A DNA stretch of 64,000 nt from Propionivibrio sp. (GTDB lineage Bacteria > Pseudomonadota > Gammaproteobacteria > Burkholderiales > Rhodocyclaceae): assembly GCA_029975435.1 (NCBI GenBank), contig JARKPC010000248.1, forward strand, positions 1 through 64,000. The letters run 5' to 3'. A program made the position numbers and the translations under genes. The notes under the pieces are model-generated. The model was not told the DNA's origin, did not search any database, and saw only the letters and a program-made list of their open reading frames with translations. This document shows positions 1 through 10,090 of this stretch, one piece after another; position 1 is the first letter of the stretch, and every line of letters starts with the position of its first letter.

Positions 1-1
1 C

Positions 2-208
2 GCCGCCGGATCGGATTTCTCCGCGGCGCTCGGCGCGATGATCGCCGCGGCGGAACAGGGCTGGCAGTCGACCCAGGCCCTGCAGGCGCGCATCGGCCGC
101 GCCGCCCGCCTCGGCGAACGCTCCACCGGCGTCCTCGACGCCGGGGCCACGTCGTGCTTCCTGTTGCTCAAGACGATGGGTACGTCGATTCAGAATCGCC
201 TTCGTTGA
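2..208 (+). CDS. DhaL-type dihydroxyacetone kinase domain, C-terminal end (5' end outside window)
   Basis: Only the last 68 codons are present, in an open frame from base 2 to a TGA at 206-208. The peptide contains GRAARLGERSTGVLDAGA, which matches the conserved C-terminal segment of DhaL/ATP-dependent dihydroxyacetone kinase ADP-binding domains. These kinases phosphorylate small ketoses such as dihydroxyacetone, erythrulose or apulose. Whether this is a stand-alone DhaL or the end of a DhaKL fusion cannot be told. It lies just upstream of a split transketolase pair and garR in the same orientation, so the product is probably a phosphorylated ketose fed to the transketolase. The sugar is unknown. 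Confidence 0.75.
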   Translation, partial: AAGSDFSAALGAMIAAAEQGWQSTQALQARIGRAARLGERSTGVLDAGATSCFLLLKTMGTSIQNRLR

Positions 209-345
209 GGCGCATATGACGGCTAACGGCTAACCAATTTTCCGTATTCAAGCCTTTGACAGATGGACGGATGGAGTGATTTTGAATCTCACGCTGGAAA
301 GTTTGGCCATGCAACAACTACCGAAGTTATCAGGAGAACCATGAA

Positions 346-1179
346 ATGAACGAAACGAAAATCAGGGAGCTGCAAGGGATTGCCAATCAACTCCGGTGCA
401 ACGTGCTGGAAATGATCGGCGTCGGCAAAGCCGGTCACTGGGGCGGGTCGAGTTCGCTGGCCGAAACCATGGCCGTCCTCTATTTCCATACCATGCGCGT
501 CGATCGGCACAATCCGAAGAATCCCGAGCGCGACCGTCTGCTGTTGTCGAAAGGCCACGCGGCGTTGATCCAATACGCCGCACTGTGCGAACTCGGTTAT
601 TTCTCGCGCGAAGAGCTCACCAAGGTCAAGAGTCTGAACGGGCTGTTGCAAGGGCACCCGGACCTGACCATCCCCGGTATCGAGGCCGTCACCGGATCGC
701 TCGGCCAAGGGTTGTCACTCGGTGTCGGGATGTCCCTGGCCCTGCGCCTGGACAAGAATCCGGCCCGCGTTTTCGTGATCATGGGCGACGGCGAGCAGTC
801 CGAGGGCCAGCTTTGGGAAGCGGCGATGGCTGCCGCCAACTTCAAGCTGGACAATCTGACGGCGTTCATCGACTGGAACAAGATTCAGGCCACCGGACGC
901 ACCGACGATATCTTCAGTATCCCCGCTCTCGACAAGAAATGGTCGGCCTTCGGCTGGGAGGTTCTGACCGTCGATGGCCACAACGTCGCCAGCATTGCCG
1001 ACGGAATCGAGAAAGCGAAAGCGGTCAAGGGCAAGCCGGCGCTGATCGTTCTCGACACCATCAAGGGGAAAGGCGTGTCGTTCGCGGAAAACACCGCCAC
1101 ATACCACAACGGCATGTTTGATGAAGCAAAGTTTGCGCAAGCCGCGAAAGAACTGGCCGCGCTGAAGGAGGCAATCTGA
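346..1179 (+). CDS. Transketolase, N-terminal (thiamine diphosphate-binding) subunit
   Basis: At 277 residues this is the length of the N-terminal half of split transketolases. It carries the thiamine diphosphate motif starting GDGEQSEGQ near residue 147 and ending in an Asn-rich segment about 30 residues later. It also has the KGHAA histidine segment that binds cofactor and substrate. The ATG follows a purine-rich site (aggagaaccatga). The partner half starts 2 nt after this stop. Split transketolases occur in several sugar pathways, including apulose-4-phosphate cleavage. With an upstream DhaL-type kinase a phosphorylated ketose is the likely substrate, but the exact sugar is unknown. Confidence 0.92.
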   Translation: MNETKIRELQGIANQLRCNVLEMIGVGKAGHWGGSSSLAETMAVLYFHTMRVDRHNPKNPERDRLLLSKGHAALIQYAALCELGYFSREELTKVKSLNGLLQGHPDLTIPGIEAVTGSLGQGLSLGVGMSLALRLDKNPARVFVIMGDGEQSEGQLWEAAMAAANFKLDNLTAFIDWNKIQATGRTDDIFSIPALDKKWSAFGWEVLTVDGHNVASIADGIEKAKAVKGKPALIVLDTIKGKGVSFAENTATYHNGMFDEAKFAQAAKELAALKEAI

Positions 1180-1181
1180 TC

Positions 1182-2117
1182 ATGGAAAAGAAGAGTCTGC
1201 GCATGGCCTACGGCGAAGCGCTCGTCGAAGAAGGCAAGAACAACCCGAATATCGTCGTCCTCGAGGCTGACCTGGGAAAATCCACCATGTCCTGCCTGTT
1301 CAAGGAGGCTTACCCGGAGCGCTATTTCGAGATGGGTATCGCCGAGCAAAGCATGGCAACCACTGCCGCGGGACTCGCGCTCGCCGGCAAGATCCCGTTC
1401 TATAGCACCTTCGCCGTATTCGCCGTAGGTCGCGCCTACGACCAGATTCGTTGCGGCATCGCCATTCCCGAAGCCAACGTCAGGATCTGCGGTTCGAGTT
1501 GCGGCCTGTCCGACTTCGGCGACGGCAAGACACACCAGTCGATCGAAGACGCCAACATCATGTGCACGATCCCCAACATGACCGTGCTCAACCCGTGCGA
1601 CGCCGTTGAAACGCGCAAGATGGTCAAGGCCATGCTGACCCACAAGGGCCCCGTCTATATCCGCGTCAACCGCAACGACCTGCCGGTCTACACCCCCCTG
1701 GATACGGATTACCAGATCGGCAAGATGTATCGCATCCGCGAAGGCCGCGACGTGGTGATCTTCGCCACCGGGGCCATGGTCTGGAAGTCGATGCTCGCCG
1801 CCGACATCCTGCAGACCAGCGGGATTTCCGCCGAGGTGATCAACGTCAGCTCGCTGAAGCCGCTGAAGAAAGAGGAAATCCTCAAGTACGTGGCCGGCAA
1901 GAAGGCCATCGTCACCGCCGATGAAGCGACCCGCATTGGCGGCCTCGGCGCGGCCATCGCCAGCCTGATCATCGGCGAGGTCAACCTGCCCTTCGCCCAG
2001 ATCGCCATTGATGACCAGTTCGGCACCTCGGCATACACCTACGATGAGTTGCTGGAACGCTATGGCCTGACGGAATTCGATATCGCCAACGCGGCCCGCA
2101 AGACACTCGGCAGATAG
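1182..2117 (+). CDS. Transketolase, C-terminal subunit
   Basis: This 311-residue protein corresponds to the pyrimidine-binding and C-terminal domains of transketolase. The Glu that activates thiamine lies in the segment MGIAEQSMATTAAGLA. The GRxYDQIR segment and a C-terminal domain with TADEATRIGGLGAA are also present. An AGGAGG ribosome site lies inside the end of the N-terminal subunit gene, so the two are translationally coupled and should form an A2B2-type enzyme. It transfers two-carbon ketol units between phosphorylated sugars in the cytoplasm. The next gene, garR, follows after 9 nt. Confidence 0.92.
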   Translation: MEKKSLRMAYGEALVEEGKNNPNIVVLEADLGKSTMSCLFKEAYPERYFEMGIAEQSMATTAAGLALAGKIPFYSTFAVFAVGRAYDQIRCGIAIPEANVRICGSSCGLSDFGDGKTHQSIEDANIMCTIPNMTVLNPCDAVETRKMVKAMLTHKGPVYIRVNRNDLPVYTPLDTDYQIGKMYRIREGRDVVIFATGAMVWKSMLAADILQTSGISAEVINVSSLKPLKKEEILKYVAGKKAIVTADEATRIGGLGAAIASLIIGEVNLPFAQIAIDDQFGTSAYTYDELLERYGLTEFDIANAARKTLGR

Positions 2118-2126
2118 GAGACCAAG

Positions 2127-3008
2127 ATGAAAATCGGATTTATCGGCCTGGGCATCATGGGCCGCCCCATGGCCAAGAACCTGATCAAGGCCGGGTACTC
2201 GCTGGTGGTCTACGACAAATTCGCCTCGAGCAGCGACCTCGTCGCCCTCGGCGCCGACGCGGCTGCCTCGAACAAGGAGGTCGCGGCGCAAAGCGACGTC
2301 ATCATCACCATGCTGCCCAATTCTCCGCACGTGCGCGAAGCGGTACTCGGCGACAACGGGGTACTGGACGGCGCAAAACCCGAAACGATCCTGGTGGACA
2401 TGAGTTCGATCGCCCCGGCCGCTTCGCAGGAGATCTGCGCCGCCGCCAAGGCAAAGGGTGTGATCATGCTCGACGCCCCGGTCTCCGGCGGCGAACCGAA
2501 GGCCATCGACGGCACGCTGGCGATCATGCTCGGCGGCGATGAGACGGCGTTTGCCACGGTCAAGCCGATCCTCGAAAAGATGGGCTCGTCGGTGGTGCGT
2601 GTCGGCGACATCGGCGCAGGCAATGTCACCAAACTGGCCAACCAGATCATCGTCGCGCTGAACATCGCCGCCGTCTCCGAGGCTTTCGTCCTGGCCACGA
2701 AGGCCGGCGTCAACCCGGAAGCGGTCTTCAACGCCATCAAGGGCGGCCTCGCCGGATCAACGGTAATGAACGCCAAGGTGCCGATGATCCTCGACGGCAA
2801 TTTCAAGCCCGGCTTCCGCATCGAACTGCATATCAAGGATCTGCAAAACGCCCTCGATACGGCACACGACCTGCACGTTGCGGTGCCGCTGACGGCGGGA
2901 GTCATGGAAATCATGCAATCGCTGAAAGCCGATGACATGGGAGCCTGCGACCACAGCGCCCTCGTCCGGCACTACGAGAAGCTTGCCGGGGTCGAGGTGC
3001 GCAAGTAG
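2127..3008 (+). CDS. garR: 2-hydroxy-3-oxopropionate (tartronate semialdehyde) reductase
   Basis: This 293-residue beta-hydroxyacid dehydrogenase has an N-terminal Rossmann motif GFIGLGIMGRPMAKNL. The substrate-binding signature DAPVSGGEPKAIDGTL and the catalytic Lys segment GAGNVTKLANQ are also present. The sequence closely resembles E. coli GarR over its whole length as I remember it. The enzyme reduces tartronate semialdehyde to D-glycerate with NAD(P)H. In this operon it may act on tartronate semialdehyde or a related 3-carbon semialdehyde made from a sugar acid. It follows the transketolase genes with a short gap and a TAGGAGACC ribosome site, and is closed by the terminator at 3034-3059. 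Confidence 0.92.
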   Translation: MKIGFIGLGIMGRPMAKNLIKAGYSLVVYDKFASSSDLVALGADAAASNKEVAAQSDVIITMLPNSPHVREAVLGDNGVLDGAKPETILVDMSSIAPAASQEICAAAKAKGVIMLDAPVSGGEPKAIDGTLAIMLGGDETAFATVKPILEKMGSSVVRVGDIGAGNVTKLANQIIVALNIAAVSEAFVLATKAGVNPEAVFNAIKGGLAGSTVMNAKVPMILDGNFKPGFRIELHIKDLQNALDTAHDLHVAVPLTAGVMEIMQSLKADDMGACDHSALVRHYEKLAGVEVRK

Positions 3009-3033
3009 GTATCAGGTATCGGACATCCCGATA

Positions 3034-3059
3034 GAAGCCCTGCCAGTCGGGGCTTCTTT
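3034..3059 (+). terminator. Rho-independent terminator after garR
   Basis: GAAGCCC and GGGGCTTC form a stem around an 8-nt loop, followed by TTT. It ends the kinase-transketolase-garR transcription unit. Confidence 0.8.
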
Positions 3060-3097
3060 GCGCGCCGTGGTAAAAAAATGACAATCAAGAGGTGACA

Positions 3098-3850
3098 ATG
3101 AAGCTCGAGAACAAGGTGGCAATCATTACCGGAGCCGCTCAAGGGCTTGGTGCCGCGATAGCTCAGCGTTTTGCACAAGATGGCGCGACGGTGCTGGTTT
3201 GCGACATGAACGTAGAGCCCGGAACCGCCACGGCGGCCGGGATCGTCGATGCTGGCGGGAAGGCGTGTTTCAGGAAACTGGACGTCACTCGCGAGGCCGA
3301 CTGGATCAGCTTGATGGAGTCAGTCAGGAACGAGTTCGGCAGGCTGGACATTCTCGTGAACAACGCGGCCATCAACATTCGCGAGACGATCGAGGTGATG
3401 CAGGAAAAGAACCTCGATGCCATGCTCGCCGTCAACGTCAAAGGTCCGTTTTTGGGCATCAAGCATGCCATTCCGCTCATGCGCGCATCGGGTGGCGGCT
3501 CGATCATCAACATGTCCTCGATTTGCGGCCTGGTCGGACACAAGTTCACCCCGGAGGCCTATACCGTCACCAAGGGGGCATTGACCTTGATGACCAAGAC
3601 GATCGGGGTCAGGTATGCCAAGGACAACATCCGCTGCAATTCGATCCATCCGAGCACGGTCAATACTCCGTTGGTGCAGGAGCTTTTCAAGGATCCGGAA
3701 AGAAAGAAGGAACGTCTGGGCGAGGTACCGCTCGGACGACTGGCAACGGTTCAGGACGTCGCCAATTCCGCCGCGTTTCTCGCGTCGGACGAAGCCGCCT
3801 TCCTCAATGGGGTTGCCTTGCCCGTTGATGGCGGTCTGGTCGCCTATTGA
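3098..3850 (+). CDS. Short-chain dehydrogenase/reductase (SDR family)
   Basis: This 250-residue classical SDR has the cofactor motif TGAAQGLG (residues 11-18), NNAA (88-91), the catalytic Ser at 140/141 and the YxxxK pair Y155/K159. An Asp follows strand 2 (VCDMN), which favours NAD over NADP. I chose the ATG at 3098 because AAGAGG lies 5-6 nt upstream; the in-frame GTG six bases earlier overlaps that site. It probably oxidises a polyol, sugar or sugar acid, but the substrate cannot be read. It is separated from garR by a terminator and converges on ulaG. Confidence 0.9.
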   Translation: MKLENKVAIITGAAQGLGAAIAQRFAQDGATVLVCDMNVEPGTATAAGIVDAGGKACFRKLDVTREADWISLMESVRNEFGRLDILVNNAAINIRETIEVMQEKNLDAMLAVNVKGPFLGIKHAIPLMRASGGGSIINMSSICGLVGHKFTPEAYTVTKGALTLMTKTIGVRYAKDNIRCNSIHPSTVNTPLVQELFKDPERKKERLGEVPLGRLATVQDVANSAAFLASDEAAFLNGVALPVDGGLVAY

Positions 3851-3892
3851 GCCAGGTCTCCGCAAGCAGCGCGGCGCGGGGCGCACAAGACA

Positions 3893-3924
3893 AAACGCCC
3901 CCGCCGTTTTCCGGCGAGGGCGTT
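3893..3924. terminator. Convergent terminator hairpin between SDR gene and ulaG
   Basis: AACGCCCCCGCCG pairs with CGGCGAGGGCGTT around TTTT. Reading the minus strand, the stem is followed by TTTTG, so it can stop ulaG transcription. The plus strand lacks a clear T-run. Confidence 0.7.
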
Positions 3925-3946
3925 GCGCAGGCAAGCCTGCAAAGCG

Positions 3947-5011
3947 TTACAGGAACGACGGGAACGGCAGGTCCGTATCCTTGGTGAATACGTCCTCGAA
4001 ACCGCGGTAGAAGTGGAATTCCATGTCGTCCTTGTTGTCCGGGAAGACGAACTTGCCGCCGACCTGCCAGATGTAGGGCTTGAACTGGTACTTCAGGCGG
4101 TCCTTCTTCATGTTCCACAGCATGGTGATTTCCATCGGGTCAGCCATGAAGTTCGACCAGATGTCGTGGTGGAAGGGAATCATCACCTTGGTGTTCAGCG
4201 CCTCAGCCATGCGCAGGATGTCCGACGAAGTCATCTTGTCGGTGATGCCGCGCGGGTTTTCGCCGTAGGAGCCGAGCGCGACGTCGATCTTGTATTCATT
4301 GCCGTGCTTGGCGTAGCCGTTGGAGTAGTGCGAGTCGCCGCTGTGGTACAGGTTGCCGCCCGGCGTCTTGACTAGATAATTGACTGCCACCTCGTCCATG
4401 TCCACCGGCATCTTGCCCTTCGCGGTTTCTTCCTTGGGCAGGGTGATGGCCATGGTGCGGTCGAAGGATTCGAGGGCGACGAGTTCGATGTCGCCGATCT
4501 TGATCACGTCTCCCGGCTTGACCTGGATGATGCGCTCGGCCGGCACGCCCCACTTCTTCCACAGGTCGGCGCAGGACTTCGGGCCGATGAACGGCACCTT
4601 CGGGTCGCAGTTCTTGAGCACGGCGGCGGCGACGTTGATGTCGATGTGGTCGTTATGCGTATGCGTCGAGATGACGGCGTCGATCTGCTTGATGGCGAAC
4701 GGGTCGAGAACGAAGGGCGAGACACGCAGGTTGGGCTGCAGCGCGACGCAACCGCTCATGCGCGCCATCTGGTGATGCGGATCCATCAGCGGATTCTTCA
4801 TCGAACGCTTGCCGGTGCCGCACCAGAAGTCGATGCAGATGTTGGTGTTGCCTTCGGTTTTCACCCAGATGCCGGTACAGGCCAGCCACCACATGGCGAA
4901 GGTGCCGGGCTTGACCACTTCGCGCTCGATTTCCTCGTGGAGCCAGGTGCCCCATTGCGGGAAGGTGCTCAGTACCCACGATTCCTTGGTGATTTCGTCA
5001 ACCTTTGCCAT
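3947..5011 (-). CDS. ulaG: L-ascorbate-6-phosphate lactonase
   Basis: The protein is 354 residues, the same length as E. coli UlaG, and nearly collinear with it as I recall. It contains the segment [17 protein letters not shown], the metallo-beta-lactamase-fold metal site [10 protein letters not shown] (about residues 115-124) and later [10 protein letters not shown] and [11 protein letters not shown]. It hydrolyses L-ascorbate 6-phosphate to 3-keto-L-gulonate 6-phosphate in the cytoplasm using a bound metal. The ATG has a GGAGAAC site. The promoter region at 5111-5157 contains two TGATCGTT boxes. Together with ulaF and ulaE it marks an ascorbate pathway, yet no UlaD decarboxylase or UlaABC PTS genes are in the window. 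Confidence 0.95.
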   Translation of the reverse strand: MAKVDEITKESWVLSTFPQWGTWLHEEIEREVVKPGTFAMWWLACTGIWVKTEGNTNICIDFWCGTGKRSMKNPLMDPHHQMARMSGCVALQPNLRVSPFVLDPFAIKQIDAVISTHTHNDHIDINVAAAVLKNCDPKVPFIGPKSCADLWKKWGVPAERIIQVKPGDVIKIGDIELVALESFDRTMAITLPKEETAKGKMPVDMDEVAVNYLVKTPGGNLYHSGDSHYSNGYAKHGNEYKIDVALGSYGENPRGITDKMTSSDILRMAEALNTKVMIPFHHDIWSNFMADPMEITMLWNMKKDRLKYQFKPYIWQVGGKFVFPDNKDDMEFHFYRGFEDVFTKDTDLPFPSFL

Positions 5012-5110
5012 GCCGTTCTCCAGTCCGTTATCCAGTTGATTTGGTCAATTAGCTACCGTCCGGCACCGTTACCCTTTGCCGGACGCAGACTAATTGATAA
5101 CACAAAGTCG

Positions 5111-5157
5111 ATTTTAGTGAATTAAATGATCGTTGGCAATATCAAAATGATCGTTTT
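5111..5157 (-). promoter_or_regulatory. ulaG promoter with two TGATCGTT operator boxes
   Basis: On the minus strand TTGCCA (5139-5134) and TAAAAT (5116-5111) are spaced by 17 nt, giving a good sigma-70 promoter. TGATCGTT occurs on the plus strand at 5127-5134 and 5148-5157 (extended to TGATCGTTTT). The box starts are exactly 21 nt apart and overlap or precede the -35. The same spacing recurs before ulaE. Confidence 0.65.
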
Positions 5158-5162
5158 AAGGC

Positions 5163-6200
5163 TCACGACTTGGTCACGAAATACAGCGCCGCCTCGGCCT
5201 TTTCCCGGTTGGCTGAAACGAGGATGTCACGATCCTTCTCGTGCAGGACGTACGCGTTGCTCGGCCCGACACCTTCCTCAATCAGCACGGCCTCCAGTTC
5301 AAGCGGCGCCTTCTGTTTCACCCGAACATAAAACAACTGCTGCTTGCCGCGCCGGCAACCGCCGACGAACACCGGTTCTCCGGCCAGAGTGGTGCCCACC
5401 ACCACGTGGTAGAACTCGGTGGTCTCGGGATGCTCGAACACCTTCTTGAAAACACCGTCGATCTTCTTGTAGACGCGGAAGTATTCGCCGTGGAACGGCT
5501 CGATCGTGGCGAACTCGAGTTCGCCGTCGCCATCGATATCGATGGCTGAAATGTCGCTGATCGGCCAGTCCATGAATTGGCGGACCGTCCACGCGGCGCC
5601 CGGCGCCTGCGGCGGGGCAACCTCGAATGCGCCTTCCTCGCAGGTGACCAGCCCGACCATCGTGCCGTTCTGCACCAAGCGGCTGTAGCCGTGGTTCTTG
5701 GTCAGGCCGTCCTTGAGCACGCTGACCGACAACGGCCCGACGCCGGTATATTCACCGACCCAGATCTTGCCCGGATTCGACCAGTCGTCCTTGGTGGCTT
5801 TGGTGGTCGCCAGCGTGCAGCCGATGAAGTAGTGGCGATCGCCGACCGTCAGCAGGTCGAAGCGGTGGATATACGGCAAGTGCAGGATATCGGTGACTTC
5901 ATAGTTGCCGCTTGCCAGCGGACGCACATGCACGACCTTGGCCTCTTCCCAGTCGAACATGCGGAAGAATTTCTGCACGGCCAGGAACTCTCCGTTGGTT
6001 CCGGGGATCGGCACGATCGACATGGTACCGCCCGGACCTTCCCAAACGGTATGGCTTTGCGTGTAGTCGGGAGCGTTCCAGGCCAGGCACGCGCCTTCGC
6101 CTTCGGTTGCCAGCATGATGCGGGTCTGCCCGTCGACTTCGATGCTGTTGCAGGAGTAGCAACGGTTCAGCGTTGCCAGGAAACGTTTGTCGATCTTCAT
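5163..6200 (-). CDS. Cytoplasmic FG-GAP/VCBS-like beta-propeller protein of unknown function
   Basis: This 345-residue protein lacks a signal peptide or membrane segment. It has a Ca-binding-type loop AIDIDGDGELEFATIEP in the middle and many short beta-rich repeats, as in FG-GAP/VCBS propellers. An N-terminal CYSC pair is present. No catalytic signature is recognisable. It is transcribed away from the FGGY kinase gene, toward ulaG on the same strand. The shared divergent region carries TGATCG boxes. That placement suggests a role in ascorbate or lactone metabolism, such as a lactonase- or epimerase-like propeller, but this is only inference. Confidence 0.75.
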   Translation of the reverse strand: MKIDKRFLATLNRCYSCNSIEVDGQTRIMLATEGEGACLAWNAPDYTQSHTVWEGPGGTMSIVPIPGTNGEFLAVQKFFRMFDWEEAKVVHVRPLASGNYEVTDILHLPYIHRFDLLTVGDRHYFIGCTLATTKATKDDWSNPGKIWVGEYTGVGPLSVSVLKDGLTKNHGYSRLVQNGTMVGLVTCEEGAFEVAPPQAPGAAWTVRQFMDWPISDISAIDIDGDGELEFATIEPFHGEYFRVYKKIDGVFKKVFEHPETTEFYHVVVGTTLAGEPVFVGGCRRGKQQLFYVRVKQKAPLELEAVLIEEGVGPSNAYVLHEKDRDILVSANREKAEAALYFVTKS

Positions 6201-6288
6201 CGGATAGCCTCCAGAAATTTCGAAACAAATTATTGGCCAACTTTCTTTCCGATTTTATATCATAATGTCCACATACAAAAGCCAATAT

Positions 6289-6303
6289 CGATCAAAACGA
6301 TCG
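6289..6303. promoter_or_regulatory. Divergent operator with two TGATCG-type boxes
   Basis: CGATCA (6289-6294) and AAAACGATCG (6294-6303) are reverse complements of the TGATCG(TTTT) box seen at ulaG, ulaE and the Rbs-type importer. They lie between the divergent propeller gene and the FGGY kinase gene. A candidate -10 (GATAAT, 6342-6347) for the kinase lies downstream. Confidence 0.5.
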
Positions 6304-6389
6304 CATTGGCCGAAAAACGCCGCGACCGACTACACTCAACTGATAATAGTCGCTTCGCAGTTGAATCACTCATCAGAAAGAGGGAACGG

Positions 6390-7898
6390 ATGAAAGGGGT
6401 GATCACCGTCGATATCGGCACGACGAGCATGCGTGCCGTGCTATACGACGCCGACAGTCACATGGTCCACATGGATCAACAGGAGAACATTCCCGAGTAT
6501 TTCAACGACGGACGGGTGGAACAGGATGCGTCCGCGTGGAAGAACATCCTTCCGGAAGTTCTCAGGAACTGCGCCGCGGCAGCCCGGGCCCGGGGACTCG
6601 AACCGGCATGCATCGCCGTAACGGCGCAGCGCTCCTCGGTCATTCCGCTCGACCGCAACGGCACGCCCCTGCACCCGGCGATCATGTGGCAGGACCGTCG
6701 CACGGCCTCGCTGGCGCAAGCCATGGATGACCACAATCCACTGGTCTACGGCAAGACGGGGCTGAAGATCTCCCCGGTTTTCTCGGCCATCAAGATGACC
6801 TGGTTGCGCAGGCATCGCCCGGACATCTGGAGCAAGACGCACAAGCTGATCGGCATCCAGGACTGGGCGCTCTACCTGCTGACGGGGCGGCTGGTCACCG
6901 ATCACACGTTCGGCAGCCGGACCAACCTTTTCGACCTCGAACGCAAATGCTGGGACGACGAATTGCTGCGGCTGTTCGAGGTTCCCGCGGACATGCTATG
7001 CGAACTCGTCCCTCCGGGATCCATCGTCGGCGGACTGCTCCCGGCGTTTGCGGCCGAGACGGGACTGCCGGCCGGCTTGCCCGTCGTCACCGCGGGCGGT
7101 GACCAGCAATGCGCAGCGCTGGGCCTGGGGCTTTTCTCCGGCGAGCGCGCGGTCACCAACACCGGTACGGGGTCCTACCTCATCGGCCACTGCGACAAGC
7201 CGGCGCTCGATGGCAAGATGCGAACCGCGTGCAACATCTCGGCGGTACCGGGCGCCTACATCGTGGAGGCGGCCGTCCTGACCTCGGGAACCATCTATCG
7301 GTGGTTCGCCGAGCTGAGTTACGGCAACGGCGCCCCCGCCGCCGAGGCGTTCGCGCGACTGAACGCTGAAGCCGCGACGGCGCCGGCCGGATCGAACGAC
7401 CTGATCCTGCTGCCGCATTTCAAGGGATGCGGCGCGCCTTATTGGGACACCGAAGCCAAGGGCGTTTTCTACAACCTGACCCTCGGCACGACGCGTGGCG
7501 AAATGGCGCGCGCCATCCTGGAAGGCATCGCCGTGGAGATGAAAGAGAGCCTGGATCTGGTGGAAGACCTGTGCGGGCGGGTCGGGTCAGTCAGCGTATC
7601 GGGCGGGCTGACCCGCTCGGATCTTTTCAACCAGATCCAGAGCGACGTCTTCGAACGGCCGGTCGTCCGCTTCAAGAACAGCGAGGCCACGTCCCTCGGC
7701 GCCTGGATCGCCGGCTCGGTGGCCTGCGCAATCGATGCCGGCTACGCGCAGGCTTTCCAGCGAGCCATTGACCAGGGATCTTCGGTATCATACGAACCCG
7801 ACCCCGCGAATCTGCCGGTGTACGAACGCCAATGCCGCCGCGCACGCGAACTTTACAAGGCGTTGGCCACGCGTGATTTCCGGGAACACATCAAATGA
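6390..7898 (+). CDS. FGGY-family carbohydrate kinase
   Basis: This 502-residue kinase opens with the ATP-binding phosphate 1 loop VDIGTTSMRAVLYD. It carries MWQDRRT and TAGGDQQCAALGLG in the middle and the FGGY signature region around GGLTRSDLFNQIQSD near the C terminus. The ATG has an AAAGAGGG site. FGGY kinases phosphorylate sugars, polyols or related compounds with ATP. Here the gene is coupled by an ATGA overlap to a DeoR repressor and shares operators with ulaG. It could supply the phosphorylation step that the missing ascorbate PTS normally performs, or act on an acyclic intermediate such as L-xylulose or 3-keto-L-gulonate. The substrate is not determined. Confidence 0.92.
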   Translation: MKGVITVDIGTTSMRAVLYDADSHMVHMDQQENIPEYFNDGRVEQDASAWKNILPEVLRNCAAAARARGLEPACIAVTAQRSSVIPLDRNGTPLHPAIMWQDRRTASLAQAMDDHNPLVYGKTGLKISPVFSAIKMTWLRRHRPDIWSKTHKLIGIQDWALYLLTGRLVTDHTFGSRTNLFDLERKCWDDELLRLFEVPADMLCELVPPGSIVGGLLPAFAAETGLPAGLPVVTAGGDQQCAALGLGLFSGERAVTNTGTGSYLIGHCDKPALDGKMRTACNISAVPGAYIVEAAVLTSGTIYRWFAELSYGNGAPAAEAFARLNAEAATAPAGSNDLILLPHFKGCGAPYWDTEAKGVFYNLTLGTTRGEMARAILEGIAVEMKESLDLVEDLCGRVGSVSVSGGLTRSDLFNQIQSDVFERPVVRFKNSEATSLGAWIAGSVACAIDAGYAQAFQRAIDQGSSVSYEPDPANLPVYERQCRRARELYKALATRDFREHIK

Positions 7899-8710
7899 AC
7901 ATTCAACCAGCCGCCCGCTCGGACGATCAACCGACCATGAAGATCAGCAACTATCGGCACAAGAAGATTCTGGAAATGCTCTACCAGCGCCAGTCCATCT
8001 CCGCTGACGAACTGGCGACCGAATTCGGCGTATCGAAAATCACCATTCGCCGCGATCTGGACACCCTGGCCGGAGAAAACCTGCTGGAGCGCACACGCGG
8101 AGGCGCCGTGCTGGCCTCCGGGCTGCGCCTGGAAGAGCTGTTCGATCAGAAGGATCATGTCTCGAAGCGGGAAAAAAGCCTGATCGGCCGCTACGCGGCC
8201 TCGCTCGTTTCCGAGAACGAAACGGTGTTCGTCAATGCCGGCTCGACCACCCTGGAGGTCATCCGCCACCTGCGCGGCAAGAAGGTCCGGATCGTGACCA
8301 ACAACGCTGCCTGTCTGGGCCTGGATCTCGATCCGGAACAGGAATTGATCCTGCTCGGAGGCGATTATCGCAGCGCCTCGAAGTCCCTCGTCGGCGATTT
8401 GACCATCGCCGGGTTGCACAGCATCTTTTCCAGCGTCACCTTCCTGGGCATCAACGGCGTGAGCATCAAGAAAGGTTGCACCTCCGCCGTGCACCAGGAA
8501 ACCGCCGTGAACAAGGCGATGATCGAGAATTCCAGCGGCAAGGTCATCATCGTGGCCGATCACACCAAGATGAATTGCGTCTCGAGTTTCCTGACCTGCC
8601 CGCTGAACCGGATCGATATGGTCGTCACCGACTGGATGGCCCCGGCAGCGTTCTGCGAAGAGATCGAGGAAGCCGGATTGTGCGTGGTGCGCGTTCCTGA
8701 CGAGGACTGA
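7895..8710 (+). CDS. DeoR-family transcriptional repressor, probable regulator of the ula island
   Basis: The 271-residue protein has an N-terminal DeoR helix-turn-helix. This is seen in RHKKILEMLYQRQSISADELA, followed by the recognition helix SKITIRRDLDTL and the wing RTRGGAVL. The C-terminal ISOCOT-type sugar-phosphate sensor domain has FVNAGSTTLEV and VTNN. The ATG overlaps the kinase stop (ATGA); an internal Met at residue 15 is an alternative start. E. coli UlaR is of this family. It is the natural candidate to bind the TGATCGTTT boxes at 5127-5157, 6289-6303, 14862-14892 and 15297-15317, but binding is inferred. Confidence 0.9.
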   Translation: MNIQPAARSDDQPTMKISNYRHKKILEMLYQRQSISADELATEFGVSKITIRRDLDTLAGENLLERTRGGAVLASGLRLEELFDQKDHVSKREKSLIGRYAASLVSENETVFVNAGSTTLEVIRHLRGKKVRIVTNNAACLGLDLDPEQELILLGGDYRSASKSLVGDLTIAGLHSIFSSVTFLGINGVSIKKGCTSAVHQETAVNKAMIENSSGKVIIVADHTKMNCVSSFLTCPLNRIDMVVTDWMAPAAFCEEIEEAGLCVVRVPDED

Positions 8711-8792
8711 GCCAAAGCATCTCCCTCGCGCAAACGCGCCCCCCCTGCGCAACGCTCAAAATGAGCGAATTGCGCCATGCCATATCTTCTAT

Positions 8793-8821
8793 TTGAAAAT
8801 CGCCACCGCGGGAACTATAGT
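8793..8821 (+). promoter_or_regulatory. Sigma-70 promoter of the first sugar ABC operon
   Basis: TTGAAA (8793-8798) and TATAGT (8816-8821) are separated by 17 nt. No TGATCGTTT box lies nearby, so this operon may be regulated differently from the ula genes. Confidence 0.6.
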
Positions 8822-8966
8822 GAATAGTGCCGCGGCGACAAGGCAACACGTTGTTTTTAATAGCCTTTCAGCAGATACCTTGACCCCCGGCCGGAAGGAC
8901 TTTTCGAGCATCGGCAGCGCTTTGGACAAACCGCCGATCGCCGACTGACAGCCAGGGGGTTGCGCA

Positions 8967-10049
<1,083 letters not shown>

Positions 10050-10090
10050 CTCACTGAATCACTGACGAACATCTTCCAAGGAGGCAAGCC

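Noticed and set aside
885-2330. Long minus-strand open frame (481 codons) over the transketolase genes
   Set aside because: It is antisense to two well-supported genes in GC-rich DNA, has repetitive Asp/Gly/Arg composition and no homology I recognise.
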